Source: Aeromicrobium sp. Root344 (GTDB taxonomy: Bacteria; Actinomycetota; Actinomycetes; Propionibacteriales; Nocardioidaceae). Taken from it: a stretch of 64,000 bases of DNA. Of this stretch, positions 1 to 9,558 are shown piece after piece. The position numbers and the translations under genes are program-made. The DNA lies in NCBI RefSeq assembly GCF_001425755.1, contig NZ_LMDH01000001.1:2065518-2129517 (forward strand). Reading direction: 5' to 3'. Under the pieces are notes generated by a model. The model was not told the DNA's origin. It did not search any database and worked only from the letters and a program-made list of their open reading frames with translations. Each line of letters starts with the position of its first letter. Within the stretch, counting starts at the first letter, position 1.

Positions 1-1
1 G

Positions 2-259
2 ATCCAGAACGGCCTGACGTTCGTCATCTCCATCCTGCTGTTCGCCGCGAAGGGGTTCGCCCTCGTCGACTGTGTGGCTCGACCGTCAGCCAAGTTCACC
101 TACATCGAGACGCTGCCCAAGCAGACCTGGCTCATCATCCTGGGCCTGGCCGTGCTGCTGCACGTGCTGATCTGGGACCCGCTCAAGCTCTTGAACCTCG
201 TGGGCACCGTGGCGGCCCTGGTCTACCTCGCCCAGGTGCGCGGTTCGGACTCTCGCTGA
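2..259 (+). CDS. DUF2516 family membrane protein, 5'-truncated by window edge
   Basis: The reading frame is open from the first bases of the window and ends at TGA 257-259, so only the last 85 codons are present. Two hydrophobic stretches are visible: one at the truncated N-terminus (around FVISILLFAAKGFALVD) and one around TWLIILGLAVLLHVLIW, followed by a short basic tail. This layout (about 100 residues, two or three membrane segments, a conserved LIILGLA core) matches the small actinobacterial DUF2516 family as I remember it. Function is unknown. It converges on the minus-strand gene that begins 3 bases downstream. Confidence 0.75.
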   Translation: MQNGLTFVISILLFAAKGFALVDCVARPSAKFTYIETLPKQTWLIILGLAVLLHVLIWDPLKLLNLVGTVAALVYLAQVRGSDSR

Positions 260-262
260 CGC

Positions 263-559
263 TCAGCGCGGTCGCGCGGGGTGCAGCCAGCGCGTGACGA
301 CGACCCGGAGCACGCCGAGATCGGCGTCCGCCGGCACGTCCGGATGCGTGTCGCGTACGGCTCGGTGGGCCACGACGAGCCCTGTCAGCCACCGGGCGGT
401 GTCGTCGACATGCAGCTCGCGATCGACCGAGCCGTCCTCGATCGCCTGGGTGCAGAGTGCGGCGAACGTACGCTCGACGTCGGGGCTCAGGGGCAGCTCG
501 GGATTGGCGGCGAAGTGGTCGAGCAGGTCCAGCAGCCGGTCCCACGCGGTGTCGGTCAT
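263..559 (-). CDS. small hypothetical protein, TetR-C-like helical, partner of the MarR/GbsR gene
   Basis: Ninety-eight residues, starting at an ATG whose first bases overlap the TGA of the upstream regulator (ATGA), so the two are almost certainly co-translated. There is no DNA-binding helix-turn-helix; the sequence is amphipathic and helical (DRLLDLLDHFAANPELPL near the start, then LTGLVVAHRAV and LGVLRVVVTRWL near the end). It resembles the ligand-binding C-terminal half of a TetR regulator. I infer a regulatory or effector-sensing partner of the preceding protein, but no family is recognised with certainty. Confidence 0.6.
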   Translation of the reverse strand: MTDTAWDRLLDLLDHFAANPELPLSPDVERTFAALCTQAIEDGSVDRELHVDDTARWLTGLVVAHRAVRDTHPDVPADADLGVLRVVVTRWLHPARPR

Positions 560-1014
560 GACGTCCTCGACTCGTGCCACCGGTCGACCAGCTTGGGCAT
601 CTCGACGGCCATGTAGGTGAAGAAGTCGTGCGTCGCGGCGAGGCGTTCGTGCGCGGCACTGCCCGCATCGACCCGCGTCATGCCCTGCTCGAGCAGCGCG
701 GCCAGGCTCGTGATGGTCCTGGTCTCGGCGGTCATCACCTCGGCCCACGTCGTGCCGAGCACGTTGTAGCGGTCGACGCGCTCGCCCGCCACCCTCTGGC
801 GTACCGCCAGCCCCATGCGGGTGAGGTAGGCGGTGGCTCCGCTGACGGCGGCCGCGCTGACCCCCAGGACGTCGCCGATCTCCTTGGCGGTGTAGCCGTT
901 CGCAGGCGCGACGAGCAGTGCGGCGAACACGCGAGCGGCCATGCGTTGCATCCCGGACTGGTTGAGCTCGAGCGCGAAGCCCTCGACGAACTCGCTGGCG
1001 GGACCGGTGGTCAT
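556..1014 (-). CDS. MarR/GbsR-type transcriptional regulator
   Basis: A 152-residue winged-helix regulator. The helix-turn-helix is at about residues 33-75 ([19 protein letters not shown], then [17 protein letters not shown]). The family, often called GbsR-like MarR, is usually found beside drug or polyketide ABC exporters. Here the gene is divergent from such an exporter with a 72-bp gap that carries a near-palindrome (1051-1068). I chose the ATG at 1014 because the next upstream codons run into the divergent promoter. It probably represses the exporter and itself; the ligand is unknown. Confidence 0.8.
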   Translation of the reverse strand: MTTGPASEFVEGFALELNQSGMQRMAARVFAALLVAPANGYTAKEIGDVLGVSAAAVSGATAYLTRMGLAVRQRVAGERVDRYNVLGTTWAEVMTAETRTITSLAALLEQGMTRVDAGSAAHERLAATHDFFTYMAVEMPKLVDRWHESRTS

Positions 1015-1050
1015 GTGACGAAGCATACCGGAATTCACAACTTTCAAGGA

Positions 1051-1068
1051 TTTCACAAATCTATGAAA
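1051..1068. promoter_or_regulatory. candidate operator for the MarR/GbsR regulator
   Basis: The 18-bp sequence TTTCACAAATCTATGAAA matches its own reverse complement at 14 of 18 positions, with perfect TTTCA/TGAAA arms. A second related half-site (TTCACAACTTTCAAG) lies just to the left, at 1034-1048. Both sit in the AT-rich gap between the divergent regulator and exporter genes, which is where such a repressor would bind. The assignment to this regulator is by position only. Confidence 0.5.
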
Positions 1069-1086
1069 AGGAGTACGGTCGGCCTC

Positions 1087-1980
1087 ATGGACACCGTCAT
1101 CGACATCGCCGGGCTCGTGAAGCGGTTCGGCCACACCACCGCCCTCGACGGCCTCGACCTCCAGGTCGAGCGTGGCGAGGTGCACGGCTTCCTCGGACCC
1201 AACGGTGCGGGGAAGTCGACCACGATCCGTGTGCTGCTGGGTCTGCTGCGCGCCGACGGGGGCATCGTCACGATGTTCGGCCAGGACCCGTGGCATGACG
1301 CCGCCGAGCTGCATCGGCGCCTCGCCTACGTGCCCGGCGACGTGAACCTCTGGCCCAACCTGTCCGGCGGCGAGGTCATCGACCTGCTCGGCCGGCTGCG
1401 CGGGGGCCTCGACGAGAAGCGCCGCGCCCGCCTCGTCGAGCGCTTCGAGCTCGATCCGACCAAGAAGGCGCGCACCTACTCCAAGGGCAACCGGCAGAAG
1501 GTCGCGCTCGTCGCCGCACTGGCGAGCGACGTCGAGCTGCTGATCCTCGACGAGCCGACGTCCGGCCTGGACCCTCTCATGGAGGCGGTGTTCACCGACT
1601 GCGTCGACGAGTTCAAGGACGGCGGCCGCTCAGTGTTGCTGTCGAGCCACATCCTCGCCGAGGTCGAGCGCTTGTGCGACCGGGTCAGCATCATCCGCGC
1701 CGGCCGCACCGTCGAGACGGGCACGCTCGCGGACCTGCGGCACCTCACGCGTACCTCGGTGTCGGCCGAGCTGTCGCAGGCCCCGTCGGGGCTCGACGGC
1801 CTGGCCGGCGTGCACGACCTCGCCGTCGAGGGGGTGCGGGCGACGTTCGAGGTGGACACGGTCCACCTCGGCGAGGCGCTGCAGGCGCTGGGCCGCTTCG
1901 GCGTACGTACGCTCACCAGCCAGCCGCCCACGCTCGAGGAGCTGTTCCTGCGCCACTACGGCGAGGAGGTCGCCTCGTGA
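1087..1980 (+). CDS. ABC transporter ATP-binding protein (antibiotic/drug export type)
   Basis: A 297-residue nucleotide-binding subunit. Walker A is GPNGAGKST at residues 37-45, Walker B is ILDEP followed by TSGLDPL, and the switch histidine is in SSHILAE. The signature motif is YSKGNRQK rather than LSGGQ, a variant typical of this exporter family. A C-terminal extension of about 80 residues follows the core domain. I start at ATG 1087; an in-frame ATG at 1063 lies inside the operator-like repeat and is less likely. It couples to the permease whose GTG start overlaps its stop. Probably controlled by the divergent regulator. Confidence 0.9.
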   Translation: MDTVIDIAGLVKRFGHTTALDGLDLQVERGEVHGFLGPNGAGKSTTIRVLLGLLRADGGIVTMFGQDPWHDAAELHRRLAYVPGDVNLWPNLSGGEVIDLLGRLRGGLDEKRRARLVERFELDPTKKARTYSKGNRQKVALVAALASDVELLILDEPTSGLDPLMEAVFTDCVDEFKDGGRSVLLSSHILAEVERLCDRVSIIRAGRTVETGTLADLRHLTRTSVSAELSQAPSGLDGLAGVHDLAVEGVRATFEVDTVHLGEALQALGRFGVRTLTSQPPTLEELFLRHYGEEVAS

Positions 1981-3548
1981 CCGGTGCCCTGACGGTGCTG
2001 CGGTTCCACCTGCGCCGCGACCGGTTGATGCTGCTCTGGTGGATCGCCGGCAACGTCCTTCTCTACTGGTCGCAGGCGGTCAGCACCGACGGCCTCTATC
2101 CGACACAGGCCGACCTCGACAAGGCCGCGGCGGGCATGGCGGACAACGCGGCGTTCATCGCGATGGCTGGACCGGCTCGTGCGCTCGACACGTTGGGAGG
2201 CCAGGTCGCGTGGCAGGCCTCCGCCTTCGGCGCGATCGTCGCAGCGCTGATGAGCATGTTCCTCGTCGGCCGGCACACCCGCGCCGAGGAGGAGACGGGG
2301 CGCGACGAGCTCGTGCGTGCTGCGGCGATCGGCCGGCACGCGCCCCTGGCCGCGACCGCCCTGCTCGTCGTGATCGCCGATGTCCTCATGGGAACGCTGA
2401 TCGCGCTCAGCCTGATCTCGTACGGTCTGCCGGCCGGCGGCTCCTTGGCGCTCGGGCTCGCTGCCGGCCTGACCGGCCTGGTGTTCGGCGGGGTCGCCCT
2501 GGTCGCTGCGCAGCTCGTCGAGAGCACCCGTGCGGCGTACGGGATCACCGGCGCGGTGCTCGGTGTGGCGTATGCGCTGCGAGCCGTCGGCGATGTCGGC
2601 AACGGTGCGCTGTCATGGCTGTCGCCGATCGGCTGGGGACAGTACCTGCGTCCGTACGCCGAGGAGCAGTGGTGGCCCTTGGTGTTGCCGGTCGTCGCCG
2701 CTGTGCTGCTCGGCTCCGGTGCGGTCGCGTTGTTCGATCGCCGGGACATCGGCTCGGGGGTGTGGCCCGCGCGCCCGGGACCTGCGCGTGGGTCGCTCGG
2801 ATCTGCGTCGGCCCTGGCGTGGCGGCTGCAGCGCGGCAGTGTCGTCGGCTGGTCCGTCGGTCTGCTGCTGGGCGGCATCGCGTACGGCTCGATCGGCGAC
2901 GACGTGGCGGACCTGATCGGGGACTCGCAGTTCTCGAAGGACGTCTTCACCGCGGCCGGGGGCTCGATCGTCGACTCGTTCTATGCGACCGCGGCGGTGA
3001 TGCTCGCGCTGATCGGCGGCGGGTTCGCGATCGCCTCGGTGCAGCGGCTGCGTGGCGAGGAGGCCGCCGGGTTCGCCGAGCCCCTGCTCGCGACGGCGTT
3101 GCCGCGGTGGCGCTGGGCGGCCGCGCACCTCGTCGTGACAGTCGTCGGCACGTTGGTGGTCGTCCTCGCGGCGGGGCTCGGCATGGGGTTGGGGTTCGCC
3201 ATGGTCACCGGCGATGGGTCAGCGGTGCTGCGGCTGACCGGGGCGACCCTGCCGTACGCCGTGCCGGTGCTGGTCCTGGCCGCGGTCGCCTGGCTGGCGT
3301 ACGGGATCCGTTCTCGGTGGGCGGCCATCGGCTGGCTGGGTCTCGGGTTCTGCTTCGTCGTGATGATGTTCGGCGAGGTGCTGCAGCTGCCGGGCTGGTT
3401 GATGGACGTGTCGCCGCTCCGGCACCTCGCGCAGACGCCGGCGGAGGACTTCCGGCCGTGGCCATTGGCCGTGCTGGTCGTCGTCGCGGTGGCTGCCGCT
3501 GCGGCTGGCATGGTGGCGCTGCGGCGGCGCGACGTCGTATCGGCCTAG
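1977..3548 (+). CDS. ABC transporter permease (polyketide/drug exporter-like)
   Basis: A 523-residue integral membrane protein. The GTG start at 1977 overlaps the ATPase stop (GTGA). It contains about twelve hydrophobic segments in two similar halves: the first begins [19 protein letters not shown] and the second begins near [16 protein letters not shown]. Such tandem-repeat permeases pair with a single-domain ATPase and are annotated as exporters of polyketide antibiotics or lipids; the substrate here is unknown. The operon context with a MarR/GbsR regulator fits inducible efflux. Confidence 0.85.
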   Translation: MTGALTVLRFHLRRDRLMLLWWIAGNVLLYWSQAVSTDGLYPTQADLDKAAAGMADNAAFIAMAGPARALDTLGGQVAWQASAFGAIVAALMSMFLVGRHTRAEEETGRDELVRAAAIGRHAPLAATALLVVIADVLMGTLIALSLISYGLPAGGSLALGLAAGLTGLVFGGVALVAAQLVESTRAAYGITGAVLGVAYALRAVGDVGNGALSWLSPIGWGQYLRPYAEEQWWPLVLPVVAAVLLGSGAVALFDRRDIGSGVWPARPGPARGSLGSASALAWRLQRGSVVGWSVGLLLGGIAYGSIGDDVADLIGDSQFSKDVFTAAGGSIVDSFYATAAVMLALIGGGFAIASVQRLRGEEAAGFAEPLLATALPRWRWAAAHLVVTVVGTLVVVLAAGLGMGLGFAMVTGDGSAVLRLTGATLPYAVPVLVLAAVAWLAYGIRSRWAAIGWLGLGFCFVVMMFGEVLQLPGWLMDVSPLRHLAQTPAEDFRPWPLAVLVVVAVAAAAAGMVALRRRDVVSA

Positions 3549-3580
3549 AACATGTGTTCGATCCGGCGTACGATGTGGGG

Positions 3581-4204
3581 ATGGAGGAGTTCTTCCAAGG
3601 GTCGCTGCTCGACATGGGGCAGCCTACGGGTCTCGGACCGCTCGCGCCGCGGCGCACGGTGCTGACGCAGGGCGCGTGGGTCGACGTGCAGCCGGGCTGG
3701 GTCACGGGGTCCGACGACCTGTTCCTCCGCCTCCAGGCCGAGGTGCCGTGGCGTGCGGAGAACCGCGAGATGTACGACCGCATGGTCGACGTGCCGCGGC
3801 TGCTGTGCCACTACGGCGTCGACGCGGCGCTGCCCGACCCGCTGCTGGTGGAGGCGCGGGAGGCGCTGGGCGACCACTACCAGTCCGAGCTCGGCGAGCG
3901 GTTCGTGACGGCGGGGCTCTGCTACTACCGCGACGGCCGCGACAGCGTGGCGTGGCACGGCGACCGCATCGGCCGCGGCCGCACCGACAACACGATGGTC
4001 GCGATCGTCTCGCTCGGTGCCGCCCGCCGGCTGTCGCTGCGTCCCCGTGGCGGGGGTCAGCAGATCGGCCTCTCGCTGGGCCACGGCGACCTCGTCGTGA
4101 TGGGCGGATCGTGCCAACGCACGTGGGAGCACGCGATCCTCAAGACCGCCAAGCCCGTCGGCCCCCGCATCAGCGTCCAGTTCCGCCCCCGCAACGTCCT
4201 CTGA
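3581..4204 (+). CDS. AlkB-like 2-oxoglutarate/Fe(II)-dependent dioxygenase
   Basis: A 207-residue protein with the AlkB iron-binding triad visible: His126 and Asp128 in AWHGDRIG and His184 in TWEHAI. Arg196 and Arg202 (PRISVQFR) are candidates for 2-oxoglutarate and core binding. AlkB-type enzymes oxidatively remove alkyl groups from DNA or RNA bases; a repair role is inferred from the family. The ATG at 3581 follows a purine-rich stretch (GTGGGG) at close spacing. The gene stands alone, 32 bp after the exporter. The upstream AlkB homologue partner ada is not present here. Confidence 0.88.
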   Translation: MEEFFQGSLLDMGQPTGLGPLAPRRTVLTQGAWVDVQPGWVTGSDDLFLRLQAEVPWRAENREMYDRMVDVPRLLCHYGVDAALPDPLLVEAREALGDHYQSELGERFVTAGLCYYRDGRDSVAWHGDRIGRGRTDNTMVAIVSLGAARRLSLRPRGGGQQIGLSLGHGDLVVMGGSCQRTWEHAILKTAKPVGPRISVQFRPRNVL

Positions 4205-4215
4205 CCCCACCCTCC

Positions 4216-4332
4216 GAGCGGTGACCTGGTCGCCCGACCGTGGCTGGAGCGGTGATCTAGTCGCCTTTCGTCGGCGACGTCGGTGACGTAGTCGCCTCAA
4301 ACGATCGCGGATACGCGAGTAGGTCACCGCTC
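4216..4332. repeat. cluster of four REP-like units, core GCGGTGAnnTnGTCGCC
   Basis: Three direct copies (4216-4234, 4247-4265, 4279-4296) read close to GAGCGGTGACCTGGTCGCC, and one inverted copy (4315-4332) reads GCGAGTAGGTCACCGCTC. The outer copies can pair to form a long hairpin. The unit recurs downstream of the next gene (5340-5424), and a longer relative lies at 18393-18506. The stretch is the 179-bp gap between the AlkB-like and AbiEi-like genes and contains no gene. Confidence 0.75.
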
Positions 4333-4383
4333 CACAGGGACGCAGGACCGATTGAGTGTCCACAACGTGACCGTCCGCGAGTA

Positions 4384-5415
4384 GTGCCCAGCGAGCGGTG
4401 GCGCTCTGCTGAAGGAATGCCGCCCCGCCCGTTCGTGCCAGACGATCTCCGCCATCGACCATTTCTCCAATCCGAAGGCCTAGCGCTCGGTCTCAGCCCC
4501 CACAAGCTCAACGGCAAGACTTGGAAAAGGATCTTCCCGCGCGTCTGGGTGCACCGCGATCACGAGATGAGCCGCCGTGACTGGATCACCGCTGCGGCGC
4601 TTGCCATGCCGACGCGTGCGCAACTCAGCCATGTCTCGCGCATTCAGGCTCTGGGTCTCGACATCGGGGACGTCAAGCCGGTGCACTTCACGGTCAGCGG
4701 TGACCTCCACCTCGCGGTGGATGACGTATTTCTCCATCGCACGGAGGTCCTGCCGCCACTCGACGACGTGGGAGTCAGCCCGGCCGCCGCGTTCATCCAG
4801 TACTGCGCAAGGGCCCGGCTGATCGACGCCATCAAGGTGGGTGATTGGCTGCTGCACCGCCGTCACATGACGGTACTTGAGGTGGCGGAGCTCGCACTGA
4901 GGGATGCGTGGCGTCCTGGCGCCAGGCAGATGCGCCGAGTTCTACCGCACCTGGATGCTGCCGCCCGGTCCGTCAAGGAGTCCGAGACGCGCGCGCTCGT
5001 CGTCTTCTCAGGGCTTCCGCGGCCCGAGGTCAACGTGCCATTGATCGTCGCCGGCGAACGTATCGGAATAGTCGACCTGTTGATCCGTTGCGTCATGCTT
5101 GTGCTGGAGTACGAGGGGCGGCAGCACGCCGAAAGCATCCTCCAGTTCAACCGAGACATCACGCGCTATGCCGCGTTCCGGCGCAACGACGTCGAATACC
5201 TCCAGGTCACCAACGAGATGCTGGACCGCCCTAAGACGTTGGTCCAGCGCATTCACGCGCGCATGGTCGAGCTCGGGTACGACGGCCCGCCGCCCGTCTT
5301 CGCCGATCGATGGGACGCCTTGTTCGCCGTGATCCCCTTGAGCGGTGACGCAGTCGCCCAACCGGAGCCCGGATGGGCGACCAAGTCACCGCAACGTCTG
5401 AGGATGGGCGACTAA
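4384..5415 (+). CDS. AbiEi N-domain plus DUF559-like PD-(D/E)XK predicted nuclease
   Basis: A 343-residue protein (332 if ATG 4417 is used). The N-terminal part (RHRPFLQSEGLALGLS, then RIFPRVWVHRD) resembles the winged-helix module of AbiEi-type antitoxins. The C-terminal part resembles Vsr/DUF559 endonucleases: an acidic start (KESETRAL), an aspartate in GIVDLLI, and an ExE in VLEYEGRQH, consistent with a PD-(D/E)XK site. The last 25 or so codons are encoded by the flanking GCGGTGA repeats, so the C-terminus looks like read-through into repeat DNA. Such genes are common orphans in actinobacteria; role unknown, with repair, defence or repeat mobility all possible. Confidence 0.65.
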   Translation: MPSERWRSAEGMPPRPFVPDDLRHRPFLQSEGLALGLSPHKLNGKTWKRIFPRVWVHRDHEMSRRDWITAAALAMPTRAQLSHVSRIQALGLDIGDVKPVHFTVSGDLHLAVDDVFLHRTEVLPPLDDVGVSPAAAFIQYCARARLIDAIKVGDWLLHRRHMTVLEVAELALRDAWRPGARQMRRVLPHLDAAARSVKESETRALVVFSGLPRPEVNVPLIVAGERIGIVDLLIRCVMLVLEYEGRQHAESILQFNRDITRYAAFRRNDVEYLQVTNEMLDRPKTLVQRIHARMVELGYDGPPPVFADRWDALFAVIPLSGDAVAQPEPGWATKSPQRLRMGD

Positions 5416-5424
5416 CTCACCGCC
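5340..5424. repeat. three REP-like units of the GCGGTGA family, one direct and two inverted
   Basis: One direct copy (5340-5359, GAGCGGTGACGCAGTCGCCC) is followed by two inverted copies (5375-5392 and 5406-5424) whose reverse complements read GCGGTGACTTGGTCGCCC and GGGCGGTGAGTTAGTCGCC. The direct copy and the inverted copies form a stem. They overlap the 3' end of the AbiEi/DUF559-like gene and lie before the convergent typA gene, so they may also act as a terminator. Confidence 0.75.
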
Positions 5425-5438
5425 CCAGCGGGTCGGGG

Positions 5439-7304
5439 CTACTTCTTGCCGCGGTTGGCGCGGTTGCGCTCGGTGGCGTCGAGGATGATCTTGCGGATGC
5501 GCACGGCGGTCGGGGTGACCTCGACGCACTCGTCCTCGCGGCAGAACTCCAGCGACTGCTCGAGCGACAGCTTGCGCGGCGGCACGAGCTTCTCGAACTC
5601 GTCGGCGTTCGAGCGTACGTTGGTCTGCTTCTTCTCACGAACGATGTTGATGTCCATGTCGTCCGAGCGCGAGTTCTCGCCGACGATCATGCCCTCGTAG
5701 ACCTCGGTCGCCGGCTCGATGAACAGCGTGCCGCGCTCCTGGATGTTGGTCATGGCGTACGACGTCGCAGCCCCGGCGCGGTCCGACACGAGCGAGCCCG
5801 AGGGGCGGGTCGAGATCTCGCCGGCCCACGGCTCGTACTTCTCGAACGTCTGGTGCGCGATGCCGGTGCCGCGGGTGTCGGTGAGGAACTCGGTGCGGAA
5901 GCCGATCAGGCCACGCGCCGGGACGATGAACTCCATGCGGACCCACCCGGTGCCGTGGTTGATCATCTGCTCCATGCGGCCCTTGCGGACCGCCAGCAGC
6001 TGGGTGATCGCGCCGAGGTACTCCTCGGGGGCGTCGATCGTCAGGCGCTCCATCGGCTCGTGGATCTTGCCGTCGACCTCGCGGGTCACGACCTGCGGCT
6101 TGCCGACCGTGAGCTCGTAGCCCTCACGACGCATCTGCTCGACCAGGATCGCCAGGGCGAGCTCGCCACGGCCCTGGACCTCCCAGGCGTCGGGCCGCTC
6201 GGTGTCGAGCACCTTGAGCGACACGTTGCCGATGAGCTCGCGGTCGAGGCGGTCCTTGACGAGGCGGGCGGTGACCTTGGTGCCCTTCTCGCGACCGGCG
6301 AGCGGTGAGGTGTTGGTGCCGATCGTCATCGAGATGGCCGGCTGGTCGACCGTGATGAGCGGCAGCGCGACGGGGTTCTCCGGATCGGCCAGCGTCTCGC
6401 CGATCGTGATGTCGGGGATGCCCGCGATGGCGACGATGTCGCCGGGGCCGGCGCTCTCACCGGGTACGCGCTCGAGCTCCTTGGTGACGAGCAGCTCGGT
6501 GATCTTGACCCGCTCGGTGGTGCCGTCGTGCTTCATCCATGCGACCTGGGCGCCCTTCTTGAGGGTCCCCTCGAAGACGCGGACGAGCGCGAGGCGGCCG
6601 AGGAACGGCGAGGCGTCGAGGTTGGTGACGTGCGCCTGGAGCGGCGCGCCCTCGGTGTACTCGGGCGCCGGCACGGCGTCCATGATCGTCTGGAACAGCG
6701 GGATGAGGTTGTCGCTGTCGGGCATGCCGCCGTCAGCCGGTTGCTCGAGCGAGGCCCGGCCGGCGCGCGCGGAGGCGTAGACGACGGGGAAGTCGAGGGC
6801 GTCCTCGCTGGCCCCGTCCTCGAGCAGGTCGAGGAACAGCTCGTACGTCTCGTCGACGACCTCGGCGATGCGCGAGTCGGGACGGTCGACCTTGTTGACG
6901 ACCAGGACGACCGGCATGTGCGCGGCGAGCGCCTTGCGGAGCACGAAACGAGTCTGGGGGAGCGGGCCCTCGGAGGCGTCGACCAGCAGGATGACGGCGT
7001 CGACCATGGACAGGCCGCGCTCGACCTCGCCACCGAAGTCGGCGTGGCCGGGGGTGTCGATGATGTTGATCGTGACGCCGCCGTCGGGCGCACCGGGACC
7101 GTTGTAGCGGACCGCGGTGTTCTTGGCGAGGATCGTGATGCCCTTCTCGCGCTCGAGGTCACCGGAGTCCATGGCGCGCTCGGCCAGCTGGTGGTGCTCG
7201 TCGTAGTGGCCCTGCTGCTGCAGCATGGCGTCGACCAGCGTGGTCTTTCCGTGGTCGACGTGGGCGACGATTGCGACGTTGCGCAGGTCGGAGCGTGTGG
7301 GCAT
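5439..7304 (-). CDS. typA: translational GTPase TypA/BipA
   Basis: A 621-residue ribosome-associated GTPase of the EF-G superfamily, involved in ribosome assembly and stress adaptation. Near the N-terminus are the G1 motif AHVDHGKTT, the G3 motif [14 protein letters not shown] and the G4 motif VNKVDRPD; domains II, III and V and the TypA-specific C-terminal domain ([16 protein letters not shown]) follow. The length matches the family. The ATG at 7304 has an AGGACT ribosome binding site upstream on the minus strand. It is monocistronic and divergent from a MarR gene. Confidence 0.97.
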   Translation of the reverse strand: MPTRSDLRNVAIVAHVDHGKTTLVDAMLQQQGHYDEHHQLAERAMDSGDLEREKGITILAKNTAVRYNGPGAPDGGVTINIIDTPGHADFGGEVERGLSMVDAVILLVDASEGPLPQTRFVLRKALAAHMPVVLVVNKVDRPDSRIAEVVDETYELFLDLLEDGASEDALDFPVVYASARAGRASLEQPADGGMPDSDNLIPLFQTIMDAVPAPEYTEGAPLQAHVTNLDASPFLGRLALVRVFEGTLKKGAQVAWMKHDGTTERVKITELLVTKELERVPGESAGPGDIVAIAGIPDITIGETLADPENPVALPLITVDQPAISMTIGTNTSPLAGREKGTKVTARLVKDRLDRELIGNVSLKVLDTERPDAWEVQGRGELALAILVEQMRREGYELTVGKPQVVTREVDGKIHEPMERLTIDAPEEYLGAITQLLAVRKGRMEQMINHGTGWVRMEFIVPARGLIGFRTEFLTDTRGTGIAHQTFEKYEPWAGEISTRPSGSLVSDRAGAATSYAMTNIQERGTLFIEPATEVYEGMIVGENSRSDDMDINIVREKKQTNVRSNADEFEKLVPPRKLSLEQSLEFCREDECVEVTPTAVRIRKIILDATERNRANRGKK

Positions 7305-7429
7305 GCGAAAAAAGTCCTATGCGTGGGGAATGCTCGAGCACCTCGGAGCCTTGCCATTCTACGGGGGATGCCCTCCCGGAGACGAATCGTCGCCACGGCC
7401 CGGTCGTTGATCGTTCACAAACACTTCAT

Positions 7430-7458
7430 TTGAGCAAAGGTTGCGTTTGCGTTATGGT
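7430..7458 (+). promoter_or_regulatory. candidate promoter of the MarR-DHA2 operon
   Basis: TTGAGC (7430-7435) and TATGGT (7453-7458) are separated by 17 bases, and the GTG start of the regulator lies only 7 bases after the -10 box, so the transcript could be leaderless. A CAAA-N7-TTTG dyad (7418-7432) overlaps the -35 box and could be the regulator's operator. All of this is from sequence inspection. Confidence 0.4.
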
Positions 7459-7464
7459 TTTTCG

Positions 7465-7920
7465 GTGGCAATCTCACCGGACGATCTCTATGTCGCGCTC
7501 GAGGACTTCGTCATGCGGTTGATGACGCTGGCCGAGTCCGACGGCATGGACGCGATGGTCGAGCTCGACCTGTCGTTCTCGCAGGCACGGATGTTGTTCC
7601 TGCTCGCGCACCAGGGCGAGCCCATGCCGATCCACGCGATCGCCACCAAGCTGGGCCTCTCGGACGCGGCCACCGGCCGCAACGTCGAGCAGCTGCTCAA
7701 GCTCGAGGTCGTCGAACGACGCGAGAGCCCTGCCGATCGGCGGGTCAAGCTCGTCTCGCTCACCCCGGTCGGCGAGAAGCTCAGCACGCAACACATCGAC
7801 TGCAAGCGAGAGTCGATCAAGGCCTTCACGGCGGACCTGCCCGAAGACCAGCGCGACAACCTGCATCGCGCGATCAGTGACATCCTCGCCGGCGACACCC
7901 TGCGTCGGCAGACCGACTAG
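7465..7920 (+). CDS. MarR family transcriptional regulator
   Basis: A 151-residue MarR protein. The winged helix covers about residues 40-100: FSQARMLFLLAHQG, then IHAIATKLGLSDAATGRNVE and the wing ESPADRRVKLVSLT with the conserved DRR. A TTG at 7441 is in frame upstream, but the GTG at 7465 fits better with the promoter-like boxes and gives the usual MarR length. It ends 11 bases before a DHA2-type exporter, and the ribosome binding site of the exporter overlaps its stop. It very likely represses that exporter. Confidence 0.88.
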   Translation: MAISPDDLYVALEDFVMRLMTLAESDGMDAMVELDLSFSQARMLFLLAHQGEPMPIHAIATKLGLSDAATGRNVEQLLKLEVVERRESPADRRVKLVSLTPVGEKLSTQHIDCKRESIKAFTADLPEDQRDNLHRAISDILAGDTLRRQTD

Positions 7921-7931
7921 GAGATATTCGT

Positions 7932-9542
7932 ATGACTTCCCCAACGGGACAGATCGACGACAGCGACAAGATCACCCCCGCGCTGCTCAAGATCGCGGGA
8001 GTGGTGGTGCTCGGCGCCATCATGTCGATCCTCGACGTCACGGTCGTCAACGTCGCGCTGCCGACGTTCCAGACCGAGCTGTCGGGCAGCGACGAGCCCC
8101 TGGCCTACTCGACCGTGGCCTGGACCGCGACGGCCTACATGCTCGCCCTCGCGGCGGTCATCCCGCTGACGGGCTGGGCTGCTGACCGGTTCGGCACCAA
8201 GCGCCTCTACATGACCGCCATCGCGTTGTTCACGATGGGCTCGCTGCTGTGCGCGACGGCGTGGAACATCGAGGCACTCATCGGCTTCCGTGTCCTCCAG
8301 GGCCTCGGCGGCGGCATGCTGATGCCGCTCGGCATGACGATCATGACCAAGGCTGCGGGCCCGCACCGCATGGGTCGACTCATGGCGATCCTCGGCATCC
8401 CGATGCTGCTCGGCCCGATCATGGGCCCGATCCTCGGTGGCGTGCTGATCGACGCGGCCTCGTGGCACTGGGTCTTCCTGATCAACCTGCCGATCGGCCT
8501 CGTCGGCCTGGTCTACGCGTGGCGTGTCCTGCCCAAGGACGCTCCTGAGCCGAGCGAGGCGCTCGACGTCGTCGGCATGATCCTGCTGTCCCCGGGCCTG
8601 GCGTCGCTCCTCTACGGCGTGTCGTCGATCCCCGAGCAGGGCACCGTCGCGGCGACCAAGGTGCTGGTGCCCGCGGTCATCGGCGTGCTCCTGATCGCGT
8701 CGTTCGTGTTCTGGTCGTTCAAGCCCAAGCACCCGCTGCTCGACCTGCGGCTGTTCAAGGACCGCAACCTCACGGTGTCGATCATCACGATGTTCCTGTT
8801 CGCCGGCGCGTTCTTCGGCGCGCTGCTGCTGGTGCCGACCTACTTCCAGCAGGTCGACGGCTACTCGGTCAAGAAGGCCGGTCTGCTCGTGGCCGCACAG
8901 GGCATCGGCGCCATGATCACGATGCCCGTCGCGGGTGCGCTCACCGACAAGATGCCGGTCGGCCGCATCGTGCCGTTCGGTTTCCTGGGCATCCTGATCG
9001 GCATGTTCGGGCTCACGCAGAGCACCGATGTGGGTACGTCCGACTGGACCATCATGGGATGGCTGTTCATCACGGGACTCGGCATGGGCGCCACGATGAT
9101 GCCGCTGTTCACCTCGGCGCTCAAGACCCTCAAGGCCGCAGACGTGGCCCGTGGGTCGACGCTGCTCAACGTGACGCAGCAGGTCGCGAGCGCGACCGGC
9201 ATCGCGACGATCTCGGTCGTGCTGACCAACGCCATGAAGAGCGGCGACATCCTCGCCGGCTCCGAGAAGCTCCCGGGCGTCGACGGCGGACTGACCGCTG
9301 CTCAGCTGGCGTCGAGCTCGCACACCGAGCGAGGGGCGAAGCTGAAGGACCTGCTGGACGTCTCGGACGCCACGCTGCAGAAGGGGTTCCACGACCTGGC
9401 CGACGCGTTCCAGTCGTCCTACTGGGTGGCCTTCGCCGTGCTCCTCGCGACGCTGGTCCCGGTCTACTTCCTCCCGCGCAAGCGTGAGGTCGTGCACCTG
9501 CTCGACGAGGAGGAAGGCGCAGCGCCGGTCATCATGCACTGA
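7932..9542 (+). CDS. MFS multidrug exporter, DHA2 (EmrB/QacA) family
   Basis: A 536-residue major facilitator with about fourteen hydrophobic segments, the hallmark of the DHA2 drug:proton antiporters. Motif A is seen in GWAADRFGTKRLYM between helices 2 and 3, and the helix 1 motif LDVTVVNVALPT is the family's motif D1. The ATG is preceded by AGGAG at 7919-7923. Its substrate cannot be read from sequence; the MarR gene directly upstream suggests drug-inducible expression. A strong hairpin follows at 9559-9593. Confidence 0.93.
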   Translation: MTSPTGQIDDSDKITPALLKIAGVVVLGAIMSILDVTVVNVALPTFQTELSGSDEPLAYSTVAWTATAYMLALAAVIPLTGWAADRFGTKRLYMTAIALFTMGSLLCATAWNIEALIGFRVLQGLGGGMLMPLGMTIMTKAAGPHRMGRLMAILGIPMLLGPIMGPILGGVLIDAASWHWVFLINLPIGLVGLVYAWRVLPKDAPEPSEALDVVGMILLSPGLASLLYGVSSIPEQGTVAATKVLVPAVIGVLLIASFVFWSFKPKHPLLDLRLFKDRNLTVSIITMFLFAGAFFGALLLVPTYFQQVDGYSVKKAGLLVAAQGIGAMITMPVAGALTDKMPVGRIVPFGFLGILIGMFGLTQSTDVGTSDWTIMGWLFITGLGMGATMMPLFTSALKTLKAADVARGSTLLNVTQQVASATGIATISVVLTNAMKSGDILAGSEKLPGVDGGLTAAQLASSSHTERGAKLKDLLDVSDATLQKGFHDLADAFQSSYWVAFAVLLATLVPVYFLPRKREVVHLLDEEEGAAPVIMH

Positions 9543-9558
9543 TCGACGCGCGTCCCGA

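Noticed and set aside
4216..4332. Possible CRISPR array
   Set aside because: The repeats are short, palindromic, partly inverted and irregularly spaced, with no spacers of constant length and no cas genes.
7917..9539. 540-codon minus-strand open frame opposite the DHA2 exporter
   Set aside because: It is rich in His, Arg, Asp and Gln with no recognised domain, a typical antisense shadow. The plus strand encodes a clear 14-helix exporter.
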